From an uncultured Oscillochloris sp. (GTDB lineage Bacteria; Chloroflexota; Chloroflexia; Chloroflexales; Chloroflexaceae): a stretch of 10,055 bases of DNA. Position numbers and translations under genes: made by a program. The stretch covers positions 1 through 10,055 of the forward strand of contig CAIRDL010000456.1 in the NCBI GenBank assembly GCA_903877345.1, in the 5' to 3' direction. Positions 1-6,691 of the stretch are shown piece by piece. Below the pieces are notes generated by a model. That model saw only the letters and a program-made list of their open reading frames with translations. It had not been told where the DNA came from and did not search any database. Each line of letters starts with the position of its first letter. The stretch's first letter is position 1.

Positions 1-150
1 CAAACCATGCAGCTTGGCGGGCTGGTGGGCAGCGCCGTGCTGAGCGGGGTGCCCGAAGCGTTGCGCGCCGTGTTGTTGTTGGGCAGTTTGGTGCATGTCG
101 GCAAAGCGTGTGTGTTTGGGCACGGAGCCTATAGTTTGGAGCGCATATGA
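1..150 (+). CDS. cas6: Cas6 pre-crRNA endoribonuclease, 3' end only
   Basis: Only the last 49 codons are present; the 5' part lies before the window. The fragment reads QTMQLGGLVGSAVLSG, then a hydrophobic stretch (AVLLLGSLVHVGK), then VFGHGAYSL. A glycine-rich GGLxG segment followed by L-x-LGxxxHVGK and a closing G-x-G-x-Y is the usual C-terminal end of RAMP-fold Cas6 (COG5551-like), where the glycine-rich loop contacts the repeat RNA. Cas6 cuts pre-crRNA inside the repeats to give mature guides. The TGA stop overlaps the next start by 4 nt (ATGA, 147-150), so it is translationally coupled to the CARF gene and belongs to the operon. The catalytic residues are not in the fragment, so activity cannot be judged. 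Another C-terminal RAMP protein is possible but less likely given this signature. Confidence 0.75.
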   Translation, partial: QTMQLGGLVGSAVLSGVPEALRAVLLLGSLVHVGKACVFGHGAYSLERI

Positions 151-1358
151 GTACGTCCATCTACCACAATATCGTCGCAACCGCCGGTATTTCCCTGTTC
201 GCAGCCCATAATGAGTACGGCAAGTTAGCGCGTAACGAAGGGTTTTTCCGCTTTGAGCGCAGCAACCCGCTCCCGCTTGCAGATGAGACGGAAGAAGCGA
301 CCCGCCTCCGTTGGAGCAATTTCTGTAGTCGCGCCGACCTCCAGGCAACGCGGACGCATCCACAAGCGATTAGCGCGGAGTTCTCGCTGTTGCACGCCCT
401 GAGCAGGCTAAAACGCCTGGGCGACAGCCCGCACGTGAGTCTGATCATCACCCAGACTCTTGGTGGATGGGCTGCGGCTGAGTTGCTCAAGCGGCTGCTC
501 CGGAATGCTTTCTCCGCAGAGGTGCAGATCAAGACCATCGGCGATCTGGATGTCAACGAACCCGCGAATCTGCGCCGCAGCTTGGGTCAGTTTATGCAGA
601 CGGTCGCACAGGAACTGGAAGGGAAGGATGCCAGCTTCACCTGCTTTGCGCCGGTGGGTGGCTACAAGGTGATGACCTCGCTGGGCTACCTTGCCGGTGC
701 GTATATGGGCTTCCCCACCGCCTACCTGCACGAAGACAACCAGGTGCTGCACGAGGTTCCGGCGGTGCCGATCCAGATTGATCACGTAGCACTGAGTCGG
801 CTTGCACCACTGGTACGTCAGACACGTGGGGAAATCATGAAGTGGAGCGCGCTCCCGATTCCTGATCAGGAGGCGATCAGTCGGCACCCGTACCTGTTTG
901 AGCGGGCCGATGATCTGATTGCGCTGAACGCTTTCGGCATCTTCATCACCGGGCGTCCCGAGTATGCCCGATTGTTCGGCACCCAGGTGCATGGAACCGA
1001 GGCTATCGAAACAGAGTTCAGGGGCGGGGCGGGCAATTTTCTGTGCGGCCAGGTGCGCGAGCTGATCAAAAAGCTGAACGATCCGACGGGCAACTGGGGT
1101 GAGCTTCGTCATGAGTTGAGCTTTGAGAGCTTGAACGGGAAGGATCTGGCCTTTCATCTCTACAAGGGCGCTTCAAATGGCGTGCTGCCCTTTCGTGCGG
1201 CCTATCAGTACGAAAGGGCGACGGATGTGTTATTCCTGAGCCGAATCTGGACGAATCACGCGGCCTATGAACGTGAAGCGTCGCAGGGCAAAGGGTTGCG
1301 CGCTACCGACCAGTCCGCATCTTGGCGTGATCTCACCAGCTTGATATGGGAAGTTTGA
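147..1358 (+). CDS. CARF-domain effector with a RelE-like C-terminal RNase domain
   Basis: 403 aa. Residues ~1-215 are a CARF domain of the APE2256/TIGR02619 type: a first strand and loop NIVATAGISL (8-17), AISAEFSLL (74-82), TQTLGGWAAAELL (103-115), PVGGYKV (169-175) and YLHED (193-197). CARF domains bind cyclic oligoadenylate made by Cas10. Residues ~220-290 form a helical connector. Residues ~297-380 look like a RelE/ParE-fold toxin: a helix (GQVRELIKKL), then strands FHLYKG, PFRAAYQYE and VLFLSRIW, followed by H371-x-x-Y374, the pattern in which RelE-type ribonucleases carry basic and Tyr residues. The expected role is signal-activated RNA cleavage. The CARF call is strong and the RelE call moderate. 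R366-x4-H371 also fits the HEPN consensus, but the strand-rich context favours RelE. The start overlaps the upstream TGA (ATGA) with GGAG at 138-141; the stop abuts cas10 directly. Confidence 0.8.
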   Translation: MSTSIYHNIVATAGISLFAAHNEYGKLARNEGFFRFERSNPLPLADETEEATRLRWSNFCSRADLQATRTHPQAISAEFSLLHALSRLKRLGDSPHVSLIITQTLGGWAAAELLKRLLRNAFSAEVQIKTIGDLDVNEPANLRRSLGQFMQTVAQELEGKDASFTCFAPVGGYKVMTSLGYLAGAYMGFPTAYLHEDNQVLHEVPAVPIQIDHVALSRLAPLVRQTRGEIMKWSALPIPDQEAISRHPYLFERADDLIALNAFGIFITGRPEYARLFGTQVHGTEAIETEFRGGAGNFLCGQVRELIKKLNDPTGNWGELRHELSFESLNGKDLAFHLYKGASNGVLPFRAAYQYERATDVLFLSRIWTNHAAYEREASQGKGLRATDQSASWRDLTSLIWEV

Positions 1359-3377
1359 ATGAACACGAATTCACCCGCGTTCAACGCGGTTATCGCGGCA
1401 TGTCTCGGACGTGCCGACGACCAGCAGGTCATTGATGTCGTGCGGGAGGTGCTGGACGAACGCCGGAATCCGCACCCTGCGCGGGAAGAAGTGAACCGGC
1501 TCCAGAAGAAGATCCGTGATTTGCTCGGCACAGACGGCGACCGGCTTGACCTGATCTACGGCGGGGCGACCAAGATCAAAGGTTATGTCTTTGAGGCGGA
1601 TCGTCTGCCGGAGTTGCGCGGCGCGTCGGCGTTGCTCGACTTTGTTGGACGCGATGAAGTGAAGAGGATCTGCGGAAAAGAGCGGGTGATCTACGCCGGT
1701 GGCGGGAGTTTCCTGGCGGTTGCCCCGGTGGGGAAGGGGCCGACGGTGGCGACAGAGATCGAGCGCTGTTTCACCGAGTGGACACAAACGGCCCTGAGTG
1801 TCGCGGTGGCCCACACCTTTCGCCTGATTGAGTTGCGCTTTGGCCGCGTAAGGCTGGATGCTGCTGGTCGTGTGGACTGGTGGGTTGATGAATTTCTGAA
1901 AGCCTGGGGCGATCCGCAACTACGCCCACAACTGGAGCAGTATTACTACGCGGTTGAGGAAAAGCCTCTGGCGGCGCGCTTCTACCAGCGCAAGACGTTC
2001 GGCGAATTGGTGACGGTGCTGACCACCATGTACCACCGCCGCCGCGACGAGCGCCAGGCCCACGGTGAAGCCCGTGCGCTGCCCATTGTCGAACGCCTGC
2101 CCCACATGGTTCGCTGCGCCAGTAGTGACCATCGCCCGGCGATACTCACCACTACAGCCTATGGGACGCAAACCGCCTTGAGTGAAGCATCGGCGCGCAA
2201 GCTCGTGGTCGGGCTAAAGGTGAAGCGTGATGCGAAGGGCCGCGCTGATCAGATTGCTACCGCGATCACCTGGCAAGCACCAGAGATCGTATCCTGGGAG
2301 ACGAAGTGGCAGGAATATCTTGGCAAAGCGGGTGCCACGACGCGCTATCGCGACCATCCGCAGGGAGAAGCAGCGGTGCCCGCCTATGATACCCACCAGA
2401 TCGGTATGGCGGGCAATGGCTTCATTGGCCTAATCTACGCCGACGGCAACAATGTCGGTCGTGCCCTGGCCCAGTTGCGGACGCCACAGGCATACGCTGA
2501 TTTGTCAAAAGAGTTGGAAGCTGCGGCAACGGACGCGGTTTTCACCGCCTTGGCTGAACATCTCCAGCCAACGCCGGTGCGTGACGAGGACGGGCAAACC
2601 GTTGTCATTCACCCTTTCGAGATTCTGACTATCGGCGGTGACGACCTGATCCTAATTGTGCCAGGTACGCAGGCGCTCAACATTGCGCTGACGATTGGGG
2701 CGACGTTTGAGCAGAAGCTCGGCCTGTCCGAACGGCGTCCCCGTGATGATCGCTACGTGCAAGCGACCGCTCTCGACGCCTACACGCCCAAAATCGGCCT
2801 CTCGGCAGGCGTGGTGATTGCGAAGGATGACGCGCCCATCTTCTTCCTGCGCCAACTGGCTGAGGAGTTGCTCAAGAGTGCCAAGAAGAAGGCGCGTGCG
2901 AACCCAACGGCTGGCGGTGCGGTGGACTTTATGGTCATGAAGTCCATCACGATGGTGACGGACAAGATTGAGAGATTCCGCCAGACGGCCCTGGAGGGCC
3001 AACAGTGTCGTTTGACCGCCCGACCCTACCTGTGGCCTGAGTTGGCGGGGCTGCTCGCGACGCTACGGGCGCTCCGCGAGGCTGGTGTGCCGCGTTCGCA
3101 ACTCTATCGGCTGCGCGCTGCCCTGGAACCGGCCCGTGACCAAGGGCCGCTTGCCAGTACGCTGGAATATCTCTACACGCGCACGCGCCAACCACAAGTC
3201 TCGGCGGAGGCGCTGCGTCAGCACGTTGAGCAAAACTGGCGCGGTGTCGCCACGAGCCCGCCCTGGATGCGCCGGGAGCCGCCGCCTGATGCTCCAGCCA
3301 AATGGGCCGTGTGGGAAACGATTTGGGCCGACCTCGTGGAGATTTACGATATGGCGCAGGATGCGGAGGTCAAATGA
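1359..3377 (+). CDS. cas10: Cas10, large subunit of the type III effector, HD-less, GGDD-positive
   Basis: 672 aa, no N-terminal HD nuclease domain and no HD motif. After ~60 helical residues the first palm domain begins (DLIYGGATKIKGYVFEA, 64-80; VIYAGGGSFLAVAP, 110-123). The second, catalytic palm has GLIYADGNNVG (357-367) and ILTIGGDDLILIV (422-434), with the GGDD cyclase motif at 426-429. A helical C-terminal domain follows (~535-672). GGDD Cas10 converts ATP to cyclic oligoadenylate when target RNA is bound; lack of HD is typical of subtype III-D. Between the palms, where many Cas10 proteins carry two CxxC pairs, this one has C253-x-x-S256 and S275-x-x-S278, so the zinc finger appears lost. 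The TGAATG junction puts the start immediately after the CARF stop, with a weak GGGAAG (1348-1353) ahead. The 3' end overlaps the next gene by 4 nt. Confidence 0.93.
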   Translation: MNTNSPAFNAVIAACLGRADDQQVIDVVREVLDERRNPHPAREEVNRLQKKIRDLLGTDGDRLDLIYGGATKIKGYVFEADRLPELRGASALLDFVGRDEVKRICGKERVIYAGGGSFLAVAPVGKGPTVATEIERCFTEWTQTALSVAVAHTFRLIELRFGRVRLDAAGRVDWWVDEFLKAWGDPQLRPQLEQYYYAVEEKPLAARFYQRKTFGELVTVLTTMYHRRRDERQAHGEARALPIVERLPHMVRCASSDHRPAILTTTAYGTQTALSEASARKLVVGLKVKRDAKGRADQIATAITWQAPEIVSWETKWQEYLGKAGATTRYRDHPQGEAAVPAYDTHQIGMAGNGFIGLIYADGNNVGRALAQLRTPQAYADLSKELEAAATDAVFTALAEHLQPTPVRDEDGQTVVIHPFEILTIGGDDLILIVPGTQALNIALTIGATFEQKLGLSERRPRDDRYVQATALDAYTPKIGLSAGVVIAKDDAPIFFLRQLAEELLKSAKKKARANPTAGGAVDFMVMKSITMVTDKIERFRQTALEGQQCRLTARPYLWPELAGLLATLRALREAGVPRSQLYRLRAALEPARDQGPLASTLEYLYTRTRQPQVSAEALRQHVEQNWRGVATSPPWMRREPPPDAPAKWAVWETIWADLVEIYDMAQDAEVK

Positions 3378-4024
3378 TGCCAAAGCTTGAAATCGCGATT
3401 GCCCTGACGAGCGTTACCCCGCTGAGTGTGGGCGCGGGCGGCAGCGCTGGCTCGTTGGCCGATAAGAGTATCGTGCGCGACGGTCGGGGCCGTCCCATCA
3501 TCCCCGGTTCGCAACTCAAGGGCAAGCTACGTCACGCCGCCGAGCGCCTGCTCACGGCGGTGGGCCAGCCGGTGCCGACTGACTTCAACGACCAAACGAC
3601 GGCTTCAGTGATCCGCACGCTCTTCGGCACCAACGGCGGCGAACGCGCACCGCTACGCTTCACCGACTTGGTCTGCGTGGTAGACAACGGTATCGAGACG
3701 CACTCGTTAAGCCGCATCCGTCCTTCGGTGAGCATAAACCGACGGCGCGGCATCGCTGAAGACGCGCACTTGCTCTTTCAAGAGACGGCGCTGGCCGAAC
3801 TGGTCTACCAAGCGAATCCGGCGATTCAGGGCACATTGACGAATCTCGGTCACGCCGCACTGCTCTGGGCTGCCCTGATGCTGACGGAGCGTTGGGGCGG
3901 CGGTTCGTCACGCGGGCTGGGCTGGGTCTGCCGCCAAGCGACGGTGCGTTGGGACGGCACGACGGTGGAAGCGGACGCCCTGAAGGCCGCGCTGCACGCG
4001 TTGCTGTCGAACGGAGGCCACTAA
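3374..4024 (+). CDS. cas7: Cas7 (Csm3-like) RAMP backbone subunit, compact
   Basis: 216 aa, short for Csm3. An N-terminal RRM-type strand (EIAIALTSVTPLSVGAGG) leads to D30-KSIVRDGRGRP and IIPGSQLKGKLR (IPGSQLKG at 43-50). D30 sits at the spacing of the catalytic Asp of Csm3 (D33 in Streptococcus thermophilus) relative to the downstream Asp and the IPGS motif. TLFG (82-85) is followed by LRFTDL, and the glycine-rich RAMP loop GGGSSRGLG is at 175-183. Cas7 subunits line the crRNA and cut target RNA at regular intervals. The start is the first ATG of an ATGATG pair, overlapping the cas10 stop (ATGA), with GGAGGT at 3365-3370. An upstream in-frame ATG at 3302 would overlap cas10 deeply and add residues unlike a RAMP, so I reject it. 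CxxC before LFG is absent (S78-V-I-R81). Confidence 0.88.
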   Translation: MMPKLEIAIALTSVTPLSVGAGGSAGSLADKSIVRDGRGRPIIPGSQLKGKLRHAAERLLTAVGQPVPTDFNDQTTASVIRTLFGTNGGERAPLRFTDLVCVVDNGIETHSLSRIRPSVSINRRRGIAEDAHLLFQETALAELVYQANPAIQGTLTNLGHAALLWAALMLTERWGGGSSRGLGWVCRQATVRWDGTTVEADALKAALHALLSNGGH

Positions 4025-5193
4025 TGCTGCTTGAGTTGACCATCACCGCCGAGGGGCCATTGGCCTTCCCCGAACGCCGTTTCGGGGAACAGTTCCGCGC
4101 CAGCTTGGGTTACGTGCCGGGCGGTGCCATTTACGGGGCGCTTGGGTTCCACACCTTCGACGCGGCGCGCTTCCGCGCTTTGCGCTGCCACAACGCCTAT
4201 CCCATCGCCCCCGGTGATCCGTGGAGCCGCCCGCTCCCGTTGAGTGCGTTGCAGCCTAAAGGCACGGAAGATGCGCCAATCTACGACTCACTCGTGCAGC
4301 GCGTCTGTTGGGAGCGCCAGGAGCCTGCCGGGCTGATCTACACTCCGACTGATGCAGAGGGTCGTGCCTGGGAAGTCGTGAAGCACGGCTTTTACACCTT
4401 AGGCTCGGACGACAAATTGGGAACGCGCACCGTCGCCCAGCGCGTGCTGACCCGCGTGGCGATTGACCGCCGCCGTGGCACCGCCGCCCAGGGTTTGCTC
4501 TACTCACCGCTCGTGCTCAATGAGGTGCAGCAACTCAAATTGAAGGATAAGACCACGCTCCCCTACCCGGCGACCTTCCGTGGCACGGTCTTCTTCCCTG
4601 ATGCCTACCCCGACCTCGGCGCAAGCCTGCAACAACTTGACACGCTCGGCGCTCGCCAGACCAGCGGCCTCGGCGCGGTGAACATCGTCGCGGCTGAGGT
4701 TGCCGTTGAAAATGCGGCGGAGGTGGAAAGGCGAGTCAAGCTGCTTACAGCTCGGTTTGTTGAGCAAGCCAAATGCTACAAGGCACTCGGCGGTGCGAAG
4801 TGGATGGTCAAGGGCCACATCTTCACGGTGAACCTGCTCGCCGACACGTTTCTGCACGAGCAAGGCTGGCTGCCGACCCAAGAGTTAAGCGCGGCGACCT
4901 TGGCGGAACTAACCGGCATTCAGGCGACCCTGCTCCGCGCTTTTACCGACACGGCGGTGGTGGGCGGTTGGCACGCCATGTGGCGGCAACCCAAACCTAC
5001 GGCCTTAGCGACGAAAATGGGCAGCGTCTTTGTCTTTCACGCCGAGGACGGTTTGAGCCAAGCACACTTCGCTGCCTTAGCCCAACTTCAGCGCGACGGG
5101 ATTGGCGAACGACGCGCTGAAGGGTTCGGCCACGTCCGCATCTGCGATGAGTTTCATCTGCACGAGTGCTACCCACGGGAAGAGAAGGCTTAG
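4024..5193 (+). CDS. csx10: Csx10, Cas5-like RAMP protein of subtype III-D
   Basis: 389 aa. Starts MLLELTITAEGPL and has the RAMP motif YVPGGAIYGALG (30-41) followed by CHNAYPIAPG, as in Csx10 proteins. The middle part VLTRVAIDRRRGTAAQGLLY (141-160) matches the family pattern RxxIDR-x-xGTA-x-x-G-LY. A first glycine loop is at TSGLGAV (213-219); the C-terminal half has SVFVFHAEDG (334-343) and a second loop GIGERRAEGFGHV (359-371). Two RAMP domains are therefore present, as usual for this family. Csx10 takes the Cas5 position, capping the crRNA 5' handle next to Cas10, and is the marker protein of III-D. The ATG overlaps the previous TAA by one base (TAATG), with GGAGG at 4013-4017 six bases upstream. 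A longer in-frame start at 3892 would run inside the preceding cas7 and is unlikely. It is the last gene before the intergenic gap. Confidence 0.87.
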   Translation: MLLELTITAEGPLAFPERRFGEQFRASLGYVPGGAIYGALGFHTFDAARFRALRCHNAYPIAPGDPWSRPLPLSALQPKGTEDAPIYDSLVQRVCWERQEPAGLIYTPTDAEGRAWEVVKHGFYTLGSDDKLGTRTVAQRVLTRVAIDRRRGTAAQGLLYSPLVLNEVQQLKLKDKTTLPYPATFRGTVFFPDAYPDLGASLQQLDTLGARQTSGLGAVNIVAAEVAVENAAEVERRVKLLTARFVEQAKCYKALGGAKWMVKGHIFTVNLLADTFLHEQGWLPTQELSAATLAELTGIQATLLRAFTDTAVVGGWHAMWRQPKPTALATKMGSVFVFHAEDGLSQAHFAALAQLQRDGIGERRAEGFGHVRICDEFHLHECYPREEKA

Positions 5194-5214
5194 CTTTACA
5201 GTTCAGCGATCTGA

Positions 5215-5246
5215 CGCAAAGTCGCAAAGCCGCAAAGCCGCAAGGA
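5215..5246 (+). repeat. Tandem octamer repeat CGCAAAGY, four units
   Basis: Four consecutive 8-base units: CGCAAAGT (5215-5222), CGCAAAGC (5223-5230), CGCAAAGC (5231-5238) and a degenerate CGCAAGGA (5239-5246). They begin 21 nt after the csx10 stop. Short tandem octamers of this CGCAAAG type are, from general recollection, found between genes of Chloroflexota and some other phyla; that is context rather than proof of origin. No function is known to me. Confidence 0.85.
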
Positions 5247-5259
5247 GCATGGGTAGGTT

Positions 5260-5309
5260 CCAACGTGACGGTTCGTAGCGCATGCTTCCAACCTGCGAAC
5301 CGGCGTTGG
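5260..5309 (+). repeat. Imperfect inverted repeat able to form a long hairpin
   Basis: The left arm (5260-5275) reads CCAACG, TGA, CGGTTCG. The right arm (5296-5309) reads CGAACCG, G, CGTTGG. Seven plus six base pairs form with a small 3/1 internal loop; the apical loop is 20 nt (5276-5295) and contains the palindrome GCATGC. No U-tract follows, so it is not a standard intrinsic terminator. It could be a structured RNA in the transcript, a protein-binding dyad, or part of a small palindromic repetitive element. The pairing is read directly from the sequence; any role is inference. Confidence 0.6.
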
Positions 5310-5312
5310 GGC

Positions 5313-5333
5313 AAATCTACAATCTGAAATCTG
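5313..5333 (+). repeat. Tandem heptamer repeat, three units
   Basis: Three adjacent 7-base units, AAATCTA (5313-5319), CAATCTG (5320-5326) and AAATCTG (5327-5333), just before the ribosome binding site of the Cas11 gene. It is much more A/T-rich than its surroundings. Together with the octamers and the hairpin this makes a composite repeat block filling most of the gap. Confidence 0.7.
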
Positions 5334-5340
5334 CCTAAGA

Positions 5341-5347
5341 GAAGGAG
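5341..5347 (+). promoter_or_regulatory. Ribosome binding site for the Cas11 gene
   Basis: GAAGGAG lies eight bases before the ATG at 5356. It is the strongest evidence for that start, because here the start is not fixed by coupling to an upstream stop codon, and it shows that translation restarts independently after the gap. Confidence 0.75.
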
Positions 5348-5355
5348 CGCAAACT

Positions 5356-5859
5356 ATGACCACCACCGACACCGGCCAACTCCGCCGCGAGTTGCTGCTA
5401 GAGCAGGCGATTGAGCAAAAGGCGAACCAACTGGTGCGGCTCGCCAGCGCAGCGGTACTCAAGCTCGATGAGCGCAGTGAGATGAAGACCAGCCAGCTAA
5501 GGAACGCGGTCAACGTGGCCCACGAAGAGGGTTCGTTCGATGTGATTGCCAATTTCATTCGCTACAAGATTGCGACCCAAGGGAAGGCGTGGGGCACTGG
5601 GCGGGAGAGTTTCGGCCATACGATCATCGCCCATCTCAATGGCCCGGTACGCGCTGAGGCTGAGGGTGCGCTTGCTTGGCTAGAGGACAAGCACAATGCG
5701 ACTCAGTTACCTGAATACGCGACTCTCGGCGAGGATTTGTATCGGGCGATGATGCGGCGTTACTTTGGCTATGCGGTACGCGCCTTCGCTTACTACGAGA
5801 AGGCTGGCGATAAGGCTGAGGCACGGAAGATTCTAGAGGGGGCCGCTCATGGCAACTGA
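5356..5859 (+). CDS. cas11: Csm2-like small subunit (Cas11) of the III-D effector
   Basis: 167 aa, predicted almost entirely helical, no membrane segment or signal peptide. The recognisable part is MKTSQLRNAVNVA (43-55), followed by VIANFIRYKIATQ (63-75) and W79, which matches the Csm2-type pattern of a Q-L-R helix and then a helix with R-Y/W residues. A basic, aromatic-rich helix (YRAMMRRYFGYAVRAFAYYEKAG) covers ~129-151. Small subunits form a filament along the belly of type III complexes and bind the crRNA-target duplex. Family members are usually ~120-170 aa, so the size fits. It is first in the second gene block, with its own ribosome binding site, and overlaps the next cas7 by 11 nt. 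Sequence conservation in this family is weak, so the call rests on the short motif, size and position. Confidence 0.72.
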   Translation: MTTTDTGQLRRELLLEQAIEQKANQLVRLASAAVLKLDERSEMKTSQLRNAVNVAHEEGSFDVIANFIRYKIATQGKAWGTGRESFGHTIIAHLNGPVRAEAEGALAWLEDKHNATQLPEYATLGEDLYRAMMRRYFGYAVRAFAYYEKAGDKAEARKILEGAAHGN

Positions 5860-6688
5860 ATCACGCTACTCCTTTGCGACCCTGCACAACTGCTTGCGCG
5901 TCACAGGCACGTTGGTGGCCCAGACGGCCCTTCGCATCGGCGCTGGTCGTTCCTCCGAGGTGACTGGTACCGATTTGCCGGTGCTGCGCGACGCCCGTGG
6001 TCGCCCGCTTATCCCCGGTGCATCCATCAAGGGGACGCTGCGCTCACGTCTGGAGGCGCTGGTGCGCGTGGTCAATGAACAAGAGGCGCTGGATTTGTCG
6101 GATCTGGAAATGTGGCAGCGTACACAGATTATGCCGCTCAAGGAAGACCCTGAGCTAAAGCACGATGACCGCGCCCTGAGCCGCGCTATTTGGCAACACT
6201 CGTCACTCATTGATCTGACCTTTGGCGCACAGTGGACGGCCAGCCGCGTTTTTGTGCGCGATGCCCTGGTAGACTCGTCACTCTGGTTCGGCCAGTACGA
6301 GGTACGCAACGGTGTCGGCATTGATCGCGACACCGAGACCGCCAGCGACGGGCTGCTCTACGATTACGAGGTCGTCCCGGCGGGCACGCGCTTCACCTTC
6401 GCGCTTGTCGCCGAGAATATGGCTGATTGGCAACTCGGGATGCTCGTGTTGAGCCTGGCCCCGTGGGTGCAAGGCGAGGCGCAAGTCGGTGGGTTCCGTT
6501 CGCGGGGGCTGGGCTATGTGTGTCTGGAGGAACCCAGCTACAGTTTTACCCGTGTGACCAACGCCGCCGATGTGATCAACTTGCTTGATGGCGCAGGCGG
6601 CTCACCAATGACGGAAGCGCAACGCACCGCATGGATCGCCGCCTTCAAAGTGGCGCTCGAAGATCCCCAGTCGGTCAAGGAGCTTTAA
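5849..6688 (+). CDS. cas7: Cas7 (Csm3/Csx7-like) RAMP backbone subunit
   Basis: 279 aa. The N-terminal strand LRVTGTLVAQTALRIGAGR leads to D42-LPVLRDARGRP-LIPGASIKGTLRSRLE (IPGASIKG at 55-62). This closely matches the Csm3/SSO1426 (Csx7) consensus, in which the first Asp is the target-RNA cleavage residue. TFGAQWTASRVFVRDAL (124-140) corresponds to the LFGs...SRv-x-v-x-DA segment, and VRNGVGIDRDTETASDGLLYDYEVVPAGT is typical of Csm3-type Cas7. The RAMP glycine loop GGFRSRGLGYV is at 214-224. In the place where zinc-binding Csm3 proteins have CxxCxLFG, this protein has S119-L-I-D122. The start lies inside the end of the Cas11 gene with GAGGGGG at 5836-5842, giving coupled translation. It is the most canonical of the four Cas7-like proteins here. 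Confidence 0.9.
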   Translation: MATESRYSFATLHNCLRVTGTLVAQTALRIGAGRSSEVTGTDLPVLRDARGRPLIPGASIKGTLRSRLEALVRVVNEQEALDLSDLEMWQRTQIMPLKEDPELKHDDRALSRAIWQHSSLIDLTFGAQWTASRVFVRDALVDSSLWFGQYEVRNGVGIDRDTETASDGLLYDYEVVPAGTRFTFALVAENMADWQLGMLVLSLAPWVQGEAQVGGFRSRGLGYVCLEEPSYSFTRVTNAADVINLLDGAGGSPMTEAQRTAWIAAFKVALEDPQSVKEL

Positions 6689-6691
6689 CCT

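Larger units (their letters stand above)
5194..5355. other. 162-nt intergenic gap interrupting the operon
   Basis: The only break longer than 3 nt between genes in the operon. It holds no credible coding frame. In order it contains tandem octamers (5215-5246), an imperfect inverted repeat (5260-5309), tandem heptamers (5313-5333) and the ribosome binding site of the Cas11 gene. TACAAT at 5318-5323 resembles a -10 box, but nothing like TTGACA lies 16-18 bases upstream, so I do not call a promoter. The gap separates a cas6-CARF-cas10-cas7-csx10 block from a cas11-cas7-cas7-csx19-cas7 block and may be an inserted repeat cassette, an RNA-processing element or an internal regulatory site. Confidence 0.7.

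Noticed and set aside
408..1157. Long minus-strand open frames opposite the CARF gene and the RAMP genes
   Set aside because: They are frame shadows in GC-rich DNA, with arginine/alanine-rich translations, no domain signatures and no ribosome binding sites.
1242..1259. HEPN RNase motif R366-x4-H371 in the CARF protein
   Set aside because: The motif fits R-x4-H, but it lies at the end of a strand-rich segment rather than in paired helices; RelE fits the surroundings better. Kept only as an alternative.
3302..3373. Upstream in-frame start for the first cas7
   Set aside because: It would overlap cas10 by 76 nt and add a Gly/Arg-rich leader unlike any RAMP protein; the ATGA overlap at 3374 has a good ribosome binding site.
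3892..4023. Longer N-terminus for Csx10
   Set aside because: The added 44 residues are the cas7 gene read in another frame; the family begins at the MLLELTI strand.
5260..5309. Intrinsic terminator after csx10
   Set aside because: The stem is imperfect with a 20-nt loop and has no T-run downstream.
5318..5323. -10 promoter box TACAAT before the Cas11 gene
   Set aside because: No -35-like hexamer at suitable spacing, and the match is part of the heptamer repeat, so it may be chance.
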